Shown: positions 42,818 through 52,183, counted from the stretch's first letter. The stretch is DNA of 64,000 nucleotides from Dyella_B nitratireducens (GCF_049532905.1 NZ_CP064032.1:5580001-5644000); one strand, 5' to 3'. Program-made: numbers and translations. The notes: generated by a model from the sequence alone, not told the origin.

Positions 42818-43696
42818 GTGAGCCAGAGAAAATCCTATGCCGTCGGCACCGGTCTGTTCATCGTGCTCGGTTTCGCTGCGCTGGCTTACCTTGCAACACA
42901 GACAACCTCGGTGGTCAACAGCCACCAGGGTGCGAGCTACACCGTCGATGCGCAATTCGCGAACGTGGGCCAGTTGAAAGAACGCGCACCGGTGAAGGTG
43001 GCAGGCGTGCGTGTGGGTCAAGTGGAGTCGATCACGCTGGAAGCGGGCAAGGACGTGGCAGACGTCAAGCTTTCGATTGATAAGAAATTCAATCAAATTC
43101 CCACCGACTCGACCGCGGTGATCTATACCAGCGGCTTGCTAGGCGATCAGTACGTGGGCCTGCAGTTCGGTACGGCCAAGAACTATCTGGCCAATGGCGC
43201 GCAGCTGGTGCTGACCAGGTCGACGCAACCGTTGGAGGAAATGCTGGGTAAATTCTTCGGCGCGGGCGGTGCGGCCGATGCTATCGGCGGCAGCTACAAG
43301 GTCACTGCGCACTTCACCAACATAGGCGCGCTGACGGTCGGTGCGCCGGTGAAGATGGCGGGCGTGGCCATCGGCAGTGTGTCCGACGTGAAGGCCGACC
43401 CGGTGAAGCTGGACGCCACCGTCACGATGTCCATCAACAACCGATACAACCAGATTCCCGACGACTCGGCCGCAGCGATATTCACCAGTGGTTTGATCGG
43501 TAGCCAGTATGTTGCGATCCAGCCCGGCGGCTCGCCGAATTCGCTCAAGGAAGGCGACCAGCTCGTGCTGACCCAATCGGCGATGCAGTTGGAAGATTTG
43601 ATCGGCAAGTTCCTGGTCAGCGGTTCGTCCAGCGGCAGCAACAATGCCGGTGGCAACGGTAACGGTTCATCCAATCAGCCCGCCGGCAAGCATTGA
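42818..43696 (+). CDS. mlaD: MlaD-type MCE lipid-transport protein with two tandem MCE units
   Basis: Periplasmic subunit anchored by one N-terminal helix (residues 8-28) that carries lipids in a hexameric channel. 292 residues, against about 180 in E. coli MlaD. The extra length is a second MCE unit: unit 1 covers about 40-134 (YTVDAQFANVGQLKERAPVK to LVLTRST), unit 2 about 159-254 (YKVTAHFTNIGALTVGAPVK to LVLTQSA). Each is followed by a copy of LE-x2-(L/I)GKF, so the repeat is about 118 residues. A Ser/Gly/Asn tail ends the protein. GTG 42818 has GAGGA seven bases upstream. Confidence 0.92.
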   Translation: MSQRKSYAVGTGLFIVLGFAALAYLATQTTSVVNSHQGASYTVDAQFANVGQLKERAPVKVAGVRVGQVESITLEAGKDVADVKLSIDKKFNQIPTDSTAVIYTSGLLGDQYVGLQFGTAKNYLANGAQLVLTRSTQPLEEMLGKFFGAGGAADAIGGSYKVTAHFTNIGALTVGAPVKMAGVAIGSVSDVKADPVKLDATVTMSINNRYNQIPDDSAAAIFTSGLIGSQYVAIQPGGSPNSLKEGDQLVLTQSAMQLEDLIGKFLVSGSSSGSNNAGGNGNGSSNQPAGKH

Positions 43697-43719
43697 GCCG
43701 GCTTTACGAGGAGTCATCC

Positions 43720-44412
43720 ATGTTGCGTCATCTGGCCATTGCCACCGCCCTTGCTCTGGGCAGCGTCGTGATCGCCGCACCGGCTTTCGCGCAGAGTGCA
43801 TCCAGCGCACAGTCGTCCAGCGCATCGTCGCCACAGGCCGTTGTGGAGGACATTACTCATCAGCTTGATACGCAGATTGCCGACCATAAGGCGGAATTGC
43901 AGAACAACAAGCCGAAGCTGGTTTCGTTGATCAACCAAATCTTCCTGCCGCACTTCGATACCGACTGGGCGTCAATCCTGGTGCTGGGCATGCATGCGCG
44001 TGAAGCGACGCCCGAACAGCGCTCGCGCTTCGCCAAGGCCTTCTACAACTCGCTGACCAATCGCTACGCGGAAGGCCTGCTCGGCTATACGAAGGGTACG
44101 GTGAAAATCCTGCCGTTCGCCGGTGACGTCAATCCGAAGTACACGGTCGTGAAGACGCAGATGAGCACCAGCGACAACAAGCCCATCGCGGTGAACTTCG
44201 TGTTCCACCAGACCGCCGATGGTCAGTGGAAGGCCTATGACATCATCATTGAAGGCATCTCCTACATCACGAACTATCGCAACCAGGTAGATGCCGAGAT
44301 CAAGAAGGAAGGTCTCGACAAGCTGACCGCCGACCTGGAAACGCAGGGTGACAAGGCGTTGCAGCAGATGGATCAGGAAAACAAAGGCAATAAGCCCAAT
44401 GGCGCCGACTAA
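43720..44412 (+). CDS. mlaC: Phospholipid-binding periplasmic protein MlaC
   Basis: Soluble carrier that shuttles phospholipid between MlaA-porin at the outer membrane and MlaFEDB. 230 residues. Signal peptide MLRHLAIATALALGSVVIAA, cleavage near AFA/QSA, then a Ser-rich linker and the MlaC fold: FLPHFDTDWASILVLGMHAR, RYAEGLLGYTKGTVKILPF and DGQWKAYDIIIEGISYITNYR. The C-terminus is a charged helix with Lys and Gln. ACGAGGAG six bases before ATG 43720 sets the start. Confidence 0.94.
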   Translation: MLRHLAIATALALGSVVIAAPAFAQSASSAQSSSASSPQAVVEDITHQLDTQIADHKAELQNNKPKLVSLINQIFLPHFDTDWASILVLGMHAREATPEQRSRFAKAFYNSLTNRYAEGLLGYTKGTVKILPFAGDVNPKYTVVKTQMSTSDNKPIAVNFVFHQTADGQWKAYDIIIEGISYITNYRNQVDAEIKKEGLDKLTADLETQGDKALQQMDQENKGNKPNGAD

Positions 44413-44707
44413 ATCCGGCGAGTTTCGAGTATCCACCGACGTGCCGGACACGGTTGCCGTGTCCGGCACGCTGAACTTCGCCACTGCCGTGAGTGCGCTC
44501 GCGGCGATGCGAAGCGCCTTCGCAAAGGACGATCGGCATACGCTGGACCTTGGCGGTGTAGATAGTTGCGACAGTGCTGGCTTGGCTTGTGTGCTGGCTG
44601 CGTTATCGGAAGCTGATCAGGGTGGTCGTCGTGTGACCGTAAGCCACGTGCCAGCAGGTATGCAGGCGCTTGCCCAGGTTTGTGGCGTGGATCCGCTGTT
44701 GCACTGA
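44399..44707 (+). CDS. mlaB: STAS-domain protein MlaB
   Basis: 102 residues, a single STAS domain that in E. coli stabilises the MlaF ATPase. The segment LDLGGVDSCDSAGLACVLAAL carries the DSAG-type loop whose Ser/Thr is important in MlaB. The start ATG 44399 lies inside the end of mlaC (14-base overlap). It is the last gene of the mla operon; a terminator follows after about 30 bases. Confidence 0.9.
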   Translation: MAPTKSGEFRVSTDVPDTVAVSGTLNFATAVSALAAMRSAFAKDDRHTLDLGGVDSCDSAGLACVLAALSEADQGGRRVTVSHVPAGMQALAQVCGVDPLLH

Positions 44708-44735
44708 TAGGCGTATCAAAAAACATGGACAAAAA

Positions 44736-44764
44736 AACGGGGCTCATGGAAGCCCCGTTTTTTG
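44736..44764 (+). terminator. Rho-independent terminator after mlaB
   Basis: AACGGGGCT (44736-44744), loop CATGGA and AGCCCCGTT (44751-44759) are followed by T residues to 44763. It ends mlaFEDCB and faces convergent mlaA. Confidence 0.9.
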
Positions 44765-44815
44765 TCATGTTTGATTGAGATCCCACGAACCAGATCGGGG
44801 GATCTCAATACCAGC

Positions 44816-45679
44816 TTAGCCGCCGGACGGGTTACCCGAATTGTTCTGCTGCTTCTGCTTCTGTTCCCATTGCTGTTGTTCTTTCAGCAACTCAGAGGGA
44901 TCGAAATTCTGATCCTGGTTGTTGGAGCCTTGGCCCTGCTGCAGCTTCAGCATCACATCTGCGGGCGGGTTGCCGTCATAGATCTTGTTCAGGCGGTTCT
45001 GGCGCCAGGCATCACGCACGAAGGCGTAGGGGTCATAGGCCGTCTGCAGGAAGCTGTCGGCATCGAGCAACTGGGCGCGCATCTGGATGAAATAGACCAC
45101 TTCGGGGATGTAGTACTGGCCCCAATGGAACTGATGATTGCGCTCGAAGTAGCTGATCGGGTCAAACAGGTAGCCGTCCACCGGGTACTGCCACACGTCG
45201 CGGAAGGTGGACGGACCTAGCAGCGGGATCATCAGGAAGTCGCCCTCCGGGACACCCCAGCGGGCCAGGGTGATGCCGAAATCGGTCTCCTTGATCGGGA
45301 TCTGCATTTTCGTGGCCGGATCGAAGAAGCCGGCCACGCCAACGGTCATATTGATCAGGAAGCGTCCGGTGTCGGTCATCGCGTCGCTAGGACGGGCCTG
45401 CAGCAAATTGTTGGCGATGCTGATCGGCAGCTTGATATTGGTAAAGAAGTTGCTGACCGAGGTCTGTACGGGCTTGGGCGTGACCTTGGTGTAGCCCACG
45501 GCCACCGGACGCAGCACGTGCTTGTCCAGCGCCATGTTGAAGGCGTAGCTCTTACGGTTGAACTTCTCCAGCGGGTCATCGGTACGAGGCGGAGCGATGG
45601 CGCAACCTGCCAGCAGGGCAAGCATGGCGATGGCGGGCGCGAGACGGCTTAGTGCGGCAAGACGGGGCAGGGAAGGCAT
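44816..45679 (-). CDS. mlaA: Outer-membrane lipoprotein MlaA (VacJ)
   Basis: Outer-membrane component of the Mla system that removes phospholipid from the outer leaflet. 287 residues. Lipoprotein signal with lipobox LLAGC; then the MlaA domain: DPLEKFNRKSYAFNMALDK, FFTNIKLPISIANNLLQ, FLINMTVGVAGFFDPATKM, TLARWGVPEGDFLMIPLLGPST and the VVYFIQMRAQLLDAD helix. The last 45 residues are a Gln/Asn-rich tail (QQGQGSNNQDQNF onward). It is convergent with mlaFEDCB; the close linkage of all six genes is unlike E. coli, where mlaA is elsewhere. Confidence 0.94.
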   Translation of the reverse strand: MPSLPRLAALSRLAPAIAMLALLAGCAIAPPRTDDPLEKFNRKSYAFNMALDKHVLRPVAVGYTKVTPKPVQTSVSNFFTNIKLPISIANNLLQARPSDAMTDTGRFLINMTVGVAGFFDPATKMQIPIKETDFGITLARWGVPEGDFLMIPLLGPSTFRDVWQYPVDGYLFDPISYFERNHQFHWGQYYIPEVVYFIQMRAQLLDADSFLQTAYDPYAFVRDAWRQNRLNKIYDGNPPADVMLKLQQGQGSNNQDQNFDPSELLKEQQQWEQKQKQQNNSGNPSGG

Positions 45680-45893
45680 CGAGAGGGAGTCCGCTGCAAA
45701 AGGTTGGGGAAATTATATGTGTACTTTCTAGTTCTATATTGTGCACGTATTGCAGCATGGTTTCGAGCTGGCGTGCGACGGCCGGGCATAATAGAGCTTG
45801 TTCGCCATGCCTGCGAGCCTGTCGCGTTGCCAGCCGGGTAACCGGTCGATAAACTACAAGGCCGTATAAGTTTTTATAGTTCAAGGATTTCCC

Positions 45894-46184
45894 ATGGCCC
45901 GTATCACCGTGGAAGACTGCCTCGAGGTGGTCAACAACCGTTTCGAACTGGTTTTGATGGCGACCAAACGCGCTCGCCAGCTCGCTAATGGCGCCGAACC
46001 GGCCGTCAATCCCGATAACGATAAGCCCACCGTGTTGGCGCTGCGTGAAATCGCCGATCGCCGGATCGACCAGGTCACCATCGACGAGATCGACCGTGCC
46101 GAGCGCGAACGCGCAGAACGCGAGGCCCTGGAATGGGCGGCGCAGGAAGTGGACGACGATCTCTCCAAAGGCGGAGACGATTGA
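45894..46184 (+). CDS. rpoZ: RNA polymerase omega subunit
   Basis: 96 residues. MARITVEDCLEVVNNRFELVLMATKRARQ is the conserved beta'-binding part, followed by NDKPTVLALREIADRRI. Omega helps assemble RNA polymerase and forms part of one ppGpp site. AAGGA lies ahead of the ATG. The 214-base divergent gap with mlaA holds both promoters. spoT follows after 136 bases. Confidence 0.96.
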   Translation: MARITVEDCLEVVNNRFELVLMATKRARQLANGAEPAVNPDNDKPTVLALREIADRRIDQVTIDEIDRAERERAEREALEWAAQEVDDDLSKGGDD

Positions 46185-46320
46185 TGGATGGCGGCGGCTG
46201 TCGACGGTGCAGTAAATGTCGAGCCGGTTGCACCGGATCGGCAAGTTTCGCGTCGCGCCCCCCTATCCTTTCTCTCAGACTTTGCAGTGAGGCGACCGCC
46301 TGAACGGGCGTCGTGACTCC

Positions 46321-48489
46321 ATGACGACCGCGGCCACGCATCCGGATTCCCAGGATACGTCCGCATTGCCACCCTACGTGTTGGCATTGAAAGAACGCCT
46401 TGCCTACCTGCCCGAGCAGCAGGTAGCCCGTGTGGTGCGCGCCTATCAGGTAGGCGCGGTGGCGCACGAAGGGCAGACACGCAAGAGCGGCGAGCCGTAC
46501 ATCACCCATCCCATTGCCGTGGCCGGCATCCTGGCCGAGTTCGGCATGGATGCGGAAACCATCATCGCGGCGATCCTGCATGACACGCTGGAAGACACCG
46601 AGCTCACGCGCCCCGAATTGGCTGGTGAGTTCGGCGAGCCGGTCGCGGAATTGGTCGACGGCGTCACCAAACTGGACAAGATGCGCTTTTCCAGCCGCCA
46701 GGAGGCCGATGCGGAAAGCTTCCGCAAGATGCTTCTGGCGATGGCTCGCGATTTGCGCGTGATCCTGATCAAACTGGCCGATCGCTTGCACAACATGCGC
46801 ACGCTCGGCGCAAAAGATCCTCCATCGCGCCGCCGTATCGCGCGCGAGACCTTGGAAATCTACGCCCCCATCGCACAGCGCCTTGGCATGAACAAGATCA
46901 AGGCGGAGCTGCAGGATCTGGGCTTCCGTGCGATGCATCCCGATCGCTACCGTGTCATCAGCGAACGCATCCGTGCGGCGCTAGGCAACCGCCGCGAGGC
47001 GATGAGCCGCATCGAAGGGGCACTCACCGCGCGGTTGGTTGAGGAACGCATTCCGGTGCGTGTGGTTGGGCGTATCAAGTCCCCGTGGAGCATCTACTCC
47101 AAGATGCGCAACGAGCATAAGAGCTTCGCGCAGCTCATGGACGTGTATGGTTTCCGCGTCGTAACCGACACAGCGATGAGTTGCTACATGGCGCTGGGCG
47201 TAGTGCATGCTTTGTACAAGCCGGTCGATCGCCGCTTCAAGGACTTCATCGCGATCCCCAAGGCCAACGGTTACCAATCGCTGCACACCGTCCTGCTTGG
47301 GCCGTTCGGTGCACCGATCGAAGTGCAGATCCGCACCGAGGAAATGGACTCGGTGGCTGAGCGTGGCGTGGCGGCGCATTGGGCATACAAGACGGAAAGC
47401 GGCCCTGCGAACAGTGCGCAAGCGCGTGCGCGCGAATGGCTTTCTGCATTGGCCGACAGCCAGGCGAACACACCTTCCGCGGCGGAGTTCATCGAGAACG
47501 TCAAGATCGACTTGTTCCCCGATGAAACCTATTTGTTCACGCCGCGCGGCGATATTCTCTCGCTGCCCCGCAATGCCACGGCGCTGGATTTTGCCTATGC
47601 TGTGCATACTGACGTGGGCGATCACGCGGTGGCAGCACGTGTGGACAAGAAGCTGTTGCCGCTGCGCGCACGATTGGAGTCGGGGCAACTGGTCGAGATC
47701 ATCACGGCGCCTTCGGCGGTCCCCAATCCGGCCTGGCTGGAATTCGTGGTTACCGGTAAGGCGCGTACTGCAATCCGCCAATACCTGAAGCATCTCCAGC
47801 ATGAGGATGCGGTGGACTTCGGTCATCGCATGCTCGATCGCGCGCTTGATGCGCTGGGCACCAGCCTGGATGCCATCCAGCCGGAGGCGCTGGAAAAATT
47901 CCTGCACAAATCCAAGCTCAAGCGACTGGAAGAGCTGCTCGCAGACATCGCACTCGGCAACCGCATGCCTGATCAGGTCGCTAGCCAGTTGGTGACATCG
48001 CGTGGCACGTCCGTACGTGGCGCACCGCTGACGCATCCCACGGAGAAGATCCATATCACTGGCGCCGAGCGCGGTGTATTGAGCTTTGCCAATTGCTGCC
48101 ATCCGCTGCCGGGCGACGAGATCGTTGGCTACCTGTCACCGGGTAAGGGCATCGTCGTGCACCGCACCGAGTGCCCAAACATGGCCGAGCTGCGCAAATC
48201 CACACCCGAACGTTGCGTGGACATCGAATGGGATCGCGACGTACAGGGCGATTACCGTGCCGAGCTGCGCATCGAAGTGATCAATCGGCCCGGCGTGCTC
48301 GCCACGGTGGCGGCGGCGATCGCCGCCGCGGATTCCAACATCGAAAATGTGGAATACGTCGAGCGCGATACCTCCGCTGCCACGCTGATCTTCACCATCG
48401 AAGTGAAGAACCGTAAGCATCTGGCCGAGGTCATTCGGCGCGTGCGGCGGACGGGGGTGGTGAGTGGAGCGTATCGGTATCCGTTGTAG
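46321..48489 (+). CDS. spoT: Bifunctional (p)ppGpp synthetase/hydrolase
   Basis: 722 residues with complete long-RSH architecture. HD hydrolase domain with ILHDTLEDT at 86-93; synthetase domain with YGFRVVTD and the RFKD motif at 305-308, which is the RXKD charge type of bifunctional Rel/SpoT rather than RelA; VQIRT; TGS domain around 385-450 (FTPRGDILSLPRNATALDFAYAVH); a Cys-containing zinc-finger-like stretch (NCCHPLPGDEIVGYL); and a C-terminal ACT domain. Hydrolase and synthetase motifs both look intact. It is placed with rpoZ as usual; ridA follows. Confidence 0.95.
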   Translation: MTTAATHPDSQDTSALPPYVLALKERLAYLPEQQVARVVRAYQVGAVAHEGQTRKSGEPYITHPIAVAGILAEFGMDAETIIAAILHDTLEDTELTRPELAGEFGEPVAELVDGVTKLDKMRFSSRQEADAESFRKMLLAMARDLRVILIKLADRLHNMRTLGAKDPPSRRRIARETLEIYAPIAQRLGMNKIKAELQDLGFRAMHPDRYRVISERIRAALGNRREAMSRIEGALTARLVEERIPVRVVGRIKSPWSIYSKMRNEHKSFAQLMDVYGFRVVTDTAMSCYMALGVVHALYKPVDRRFKDFIAIPKANGYQSLHTVLLGPFGAPIEVQIRTEEMDSVAERGVAAHWAYKTESGPANSAQARAREWLSALADSQANTPSAAEFIENVKIDLFPDETYLFTPRGDILSLPRNATALDFAYAVHTDVGDHAVAARVDKKLLPLRARLESGQLVEIITAPSAVPNPAWLEFVVTGKARTAIRQYLKHLQHEDAVDFGHRMLDRALDALGTSLDAIQPEALEKFLHKSKLKRLEELLADIALGNRMPDQVASQLVTSRGTSVRGAPLTHPTEKIHITGAERGVLSFANCCHPLPGDEIVGYLSPGKGIVVHRTECPNMAELRKSTPERCVDIEWDRDVQGDYRAELRIEVINRPGVLATVAAAIAAADSNIENVEYVERDTSAATLIFTIEVKNRKHLAEVIRRVRRTGVVSGAYRYPL

Positions 48490-48540
48490 CGCGCCATTCT
48501 CTCGCTACACTTCCGTTTTCGCTTCGAACGGATGATCCCC

Positions 48541-48924
48541 ATGCCCCGCACCATCATTGCCACTGACAAAGCACCAGCCGCCATTGGTCCGTACTCGCAA
48601 GCCGTACGCGCCGGCAACACTGTTTATTTCTCTGGCCAGATTCCGCTCGACCCGTCCAGCGGCATCCTGGTGGAAGGTGACATCAGCACGCAGACCCGTC
48701 GCGTGTTCGACAATCTCAAGGCTGTGGCGGAAGCCGCCGGTGGTTCGTTCGAGCAGATCGTGCGTGTGGGCATCTACGTCACCGATCTGGCTAACTTCAC
48801 GGCCGTCAACGCAGTCATGAATGAATACTTCCAGCCGCCGTATCCGGCGCGTTCCACCATCGAGGTTGCTGGCCTGCCCAAGGGGGCACAGGTAGAAGTG
48901 GACGCCGTCATGGTGCTGGACTGA
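48541..48924 (+). CDS. ridA: Enamine/imine deaminase RidA
   Basis: 127 residues of the YjgF/YER057c/UK114 family. It hydrolyses 2-aminoacrylate and related reactive imines formed by PLP enzymes. Motifs: AIGPYSQAVRAGNTVYFSGQIP, and YPARSTIEVAGLPKGAQVEVDAV with the catalytic Arg. ATG 48541 (MPRTIIATDKAPAA) matches the family better than ATG 48532. Linkage of ridA to spoT-recG is a frequent gammaproteobacterial pattern. Confidence 0.94.
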   Translation: MPRTIIATDKAPAAIGPYSQAVRAGNTVYFSGQIPLDPSSGILVEGDISTQTRRVFDNLKAVAEAAGGSFEQIVRVGIYVTDLANFTAVNAVMNEYFQPPYPARSTIEVAGLPKGAQVEVDAVMVLD

Positions 48925-49005
48925 TCCATCTGCACGCAGACTGCTGACAGCATTCGTCGGCAGTCTATATGCGCTACGTGGGTGTGCTCGGTTAGTCTTG
49001 CAGGA

Positions 49006-51120
49006 ATGGCTGCCCCAAAACCTCAACCTGCCATAGTGGCGACCGACGATCCGGGCAAGTTGCCAGCGACGGCCCTCGGTGGTGTCGGCCCGGCTCTGCT
49101 CGAGTCGTTCACACGGCTGGGTCTGCATTGCGTGCAGGATCTGTGGTTTCATCTGCCGCTGCGCTATGAAGACCGCACGCATCTCACCCCGCTGGCGGAC
49201 TTACATCCGGGTATGCGTGCGCAAGTCGTTGGCACGGTGGAGGCGGTCGAGAAAGGCTTCCGCTATCGACCACAATTGAAGGTGGCAGTCGGCGACGGGG
49301 TGATGCACACCTTGCTGCTGCGCTTCTTCCATTTCAATCGCGCGCAGGCAGAGCAATTCCAGGTGGGCACACGTCTGCTTTGCTATGGCGAAGTACGCCA
49401 AGGCAACGGCAGTCTGGAGATGGTGCATCCACAATATCGCCGCTTGACGGAGGAGGCGCCTGTCGCGCTGGATGAGCGGCTCACGCCCGTCTATCCCGCC
49501 ACCGAGGGGCTAGGGCAAAAGCGCTTGGGTAGCATTATCGACAAGGCGCTACAGCGGCTCCCTGCCGATGCGGAACTGGAACTGATTCCGCCCAAGCTGT
49601 GCGCGAAATTCGGATTGACGTCGCTGCGCGAAGCGTTGTTGTACGTGCATCGGCCGCCGCCCGACGCGCGCATGGATCAGTTGATCCAGGGGCGTCATCC
49701 CGCACAGCAGCGCCTGGCTTTTGAGGAGTTGCTCACTCAGCACATGAGCCTGAAGCGTTTGCGCGCAGCAGTGCGCGAGCGGCGCGCACCTGTGTTGGGC
49801 GGTGATGGGACGTTGCGGCATCGCTGGCTGACATCATTACCATTTCAGTTGACGAAAGCGCAACAGCGCGTCATCCAGGACATCACGGCGGATATCTCGC
49901 AACCACGCCCCATGTTGCGTCTGGTGCAGGGTGATGTTGGTTCCGGCAAGACAGCGGTGGCTTGCGCGGCGGCATTGGCTGCTGTCGAGGCCGGCTACCA
50001 GGTCGCGTTGATGGCACCGACAGAGCTGCTGGCGGAACAACATCTGCGCAACTTCCGCCATTGGCTGGAGCCGTTGGGTATCCATGTCGAATGGCTGGCC
50101 GGCAAACAGCAGGGCAAGGCGCGCCAGCAGGCGATGCAACGCGTGGCTGCAGGTGCGCCGATCGTGATCGGCACGCATGCCTTGATGCAAGAGGGTGTGG
50201 CGTTTGCACAGCTTGGCCTGGTGATCGTCGACGAACAACATCGCTTCGGCGTACAGCAGCGCCTGGCTTTGCGCGACAAAGGATTGGAAGGCGACTGGGT
50301 GCCGCATCAACTCGTGCTTACGGCAACCCCGATTCCGCGCACTCTCGCAATGAGCGCTTACGCTGACCTGGATATTTCCGCTATCGATGAACTGCCACCG
50401 GGTCGCACGCCGGTGCAGACGATTGCGATTTCCAATGCGCGGCGTATCGAAGTCATCGAACGCATTCGTGCGGCTTGCATGGAAGGGCGACAGGCTTACT
50501 GGGTATGCACGCTGATCGAAGAGTCCGAACAATTGCGTGCGCAGGCTGCGGAAGCGGCGCATGCGGAACTTTCGCACGCTCTGACCGAACTCCGAGTGGG
50601 CTTGATTCATGGGCGCATGAAACCGAAAGAAAAGCAGGTGGCGATGGACGCATTCAAGGCCGGCGAATTGTCGGTGCTGGTGGCCACTACCGTCATCGAG
50701 GTGGGTGTGGACGTGCCTAATGCCAGCCTGATGGTGATCGAGAACAGCGAGCGCCTTGGTCTGTCGCAATTGCATCAGTTGCGCGGGAGGGTGGGGCGTG
50801 GCGCGTTGGCTTCCAATTGCGTACTGCTTTATCAACCGCCACTCGGGCAGCTTGCGCGCGAGCGCCTGCAGGTGATGCGCGAAACCAACGATGGTTTTCG
50901 TATCGCCGAGAAAGATCTGGAACTGCGCGGCCCTGGCGAAGTACTGGGCACTCGCCAGACAGGGCAACTCAGTTTTCGCATGGCCGATCTGGCACGTGAT
51001 GCACATTTGTTGCCGGCAGTGCAGCAGGTGGGCGAATACATGCTGGCGCATCAACCCGAGCGCGCCGCGCGTTTGATCGAGCGCTGGATCGGCGGTGCGG
51101 CACGCTATGCAGGCGCTTGA
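49006..51120 (+). CDS. recG: ATP-dependent DNA helicase RecG
   Basis: Fork-reversal and branch-migration helicase, about 704 residues. N-terminal wedge/OB domain (LPLRYEDRTHLTPLADL, VGTVEAVEKGFRYRPQLKV), Walker A VQGDVGSGKTAVA, Walker B DEQHRFGVQQR, motif III TATPIPRTLAMS, motif V TTVIEVGVDVPNASLMVIEN and motif VI QLHQLRGRVGRG. The start is uncertain: ATG 49006 abuts AGGA with no spacer; GTG 48982 or GTG 49036 are alternatives, since neither changes the domains. Confidence 0.95.
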   Translation: MAAPKPQPAIVATDDPGKLPATALGGVGPALLESFTRLGLHCVQDLWFHLPLRYEDRTHLTPLADLHPGMRAQVVGTVEAVEKGFRYRPQLKVAVGDGVMHTLLLRFFHFNRAQAEQFQVGTRLLCYGEVRQGNGSLEMVHPQYRRLTEEAPVALDERLTPVYPATEGLGQKRLGSIIDKALQRLPADAELELIPPKLCAKFGLTSLREALLYVHRPPPDARMDQLIQGRHPAQQRLAFEELLTQHMSLKRLRAAVRERRAPVLGGDGTLRHRWLTSLPFQLTKAQQRVIQDITADISQPRPMLRLVQGDVGSGKTAVACAAALAAVEAGYQVALMAPTELLAEQHLRNFRHWLEPLGIHVEWLAGKQQGKARQQAMQRVAAGAPIVIGTHALMQEGVAFAQLGLVIVDEQHRFGVQQRLALRDKGLEGDWVPHQLVLTATPIPRTLAMSAYADLDISAIDELPPGRTPVQTIAISNARRIEVIERIRAACMEGRQAYWVCTLIEESEQLRAQAAEAAHAELSHALTELRVGLIHGRMKPKEKQVAMDAFKAGELSVLVATTVIEVGVDVPNASLMVIENSERLGLSQLHQLRGRVGRGALASNCVLLYQPPLGQLARERLQVMRETNDGFRIAEKDLELRGPGEVLGTRQTGQLSFRMADLARDAHLLPAVQQVGEYMLAHQPERAARLIERWIGGAARYAGA

Positions 51121-51164
51121 GAAGCAGGTAGCTTGAGCAGGATGCACAGCTCAACTTCAATGGC

Positions 51165-52112
51165 ATGACGATGACCAAGCCACAGTTGCTCATTGATACT
51201 GATCCCGGCGTAGACGATGCCCTTGCCATCCTGATGGCGCATGCTCACGCCGACGTACTTGGCCTTAGCATTGCTGCCGGCAATGTCGGTCTTGCGCACA
51301 CCACGCGCAATGCACGTACGCTGGTGGATCTGGTGGGTGCATCCACGCCGGTGTTTGCCGGTTGTCCGACGCCTCTGGTGCACTTGCCCGAGGAAGATGC
51401 GGCATTCGTGCATGGTCATGATGGTTTGGGCGATGTTGGTTTTCCCGAGCCCAAGGTTGCAACGATGGACGAGCACGCTGCGCTGGCGATACTTCGCCTG
51501 ACACGCGAGCATCCGGGCGAGATCACGCTGGTAGCGCTGGCGCCGCTCACTAACCTTGCGCTGGCGTTGCGATTGGATCCCTCCTTGCCGCAGCGCGTGA
51601 AGCGCTTGGTGGTGATGGGCGGCGCGGTCACCGGGCATGGCAACACTGGTCGGGTGCCTGCCGAATTCAATGTCGGCTTCGACCCGGAAGCAGCACACGT
51701 GGTGTTCGAGGGTTTTCCTGATTTCGATCTGGTCGACTGGGAACTGACCCTGCGGCATGCCTTCGATGAGGACGAATTCGACCAATGGCTGGCGGCGGGC
51801 GACCATCGGGCTCAGTTCTTTGGCCGTGTTTTCCAAGTGGCTCGTGAGACTAATAGCAGGCGCGGACGCCGGGGCATTATTGCTGCTGATGCGCTTGCGA
51901 TGGCCGTCGCCATTGACCCGTCGGTGGTGGTGCGCAGCGCGCAACGCTGGGTGGGCGTGGAGTTGGATGGCCGCTTGACTCGCGGTGCCACGGTGGTCGA
52001 TTGGGGCGATCGGTTAGGCCGGCATGCTCAGGCCAATGTGGTATTGGAGCTGGATCAGCTCAAGTTCGCGGCCATGGTGCAGCGAGCCCTGGGTGCCCTC
52101 CAGCAGGCCTGA
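51165..52112 (+). CDS. Inosine-uridine nucleoside N-ribohydrolase
   Basis: 315 residues of the IUNH family. The calcium-site motif IDTDPGVDDALAIL is at the N-terminus; a further part is VVMGGAVTGHGN with PAEFNVGFDPEAAHVV, and the C-terminal ligand Asp is in GIIAADALAMAVAIDP. It cleaves ribonucleosides to base and ribose, for salvage; base preference (Rih type) cannot be read. Starts ATG 51165 or 51171 are equally plausible. It begins 44 bases after recG, in the same direction. Confidence 0.9.
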   Translation: MTMTKPQLLIDTDPGVDDALAILMAHAHADVLGLSIAAGNVGLAHTTRNARTLVDLVGASTPVFAGCPTPLVHLPEEDAAFVHGHDGLGDVGFPEPKVATMDEHAALAILRLTREHPGEITLVALAPLTNLALALRLDPSLPQRVKRLVVMGGAVTGHGNTGRVPAEFNVGFDPEAAHVVFEGFPDFDLVDWELTLRHAFDEDEFDQWLAAGDHRAQFFGRVFQVARETNSRRGRRGIIAADALAMAVAIDPSVVVRSAQRWVGVELDGRLTRGATVVDWGDRLGRHAQANVVLELDQLKFAAMVQRALGALQQA

Positions 52113-52121
52113 ACGGGCGGC

Positions 52122-52151
52122 TTGACCCAACCTCCGAGCGGTCGATACAAT
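52122..52151 (+). promoter_or_regulatory. Candidate sigma-70 promoter for rpmE2
   Basis: TTGACC (52122-52127) and TACAAT (52146-52151) are 18 bases apart and 33 bases before the L31 start. This is the best match to a housekeeping promoter in the window. No Zur-type dyad was recognised over it. Confidence 0.6.
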
Positions 52152-52183
52152 ACCGCTCTTTTCACGCACGCTTTGAGTCCGTC

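Noticed and set aside
49837..51147. 436-residue minus-strand frame opposite recG
   Set aside because: Antisense of a fully motif-supported helicase gene; composition is His/Gln/Arg-rich without domain signals.
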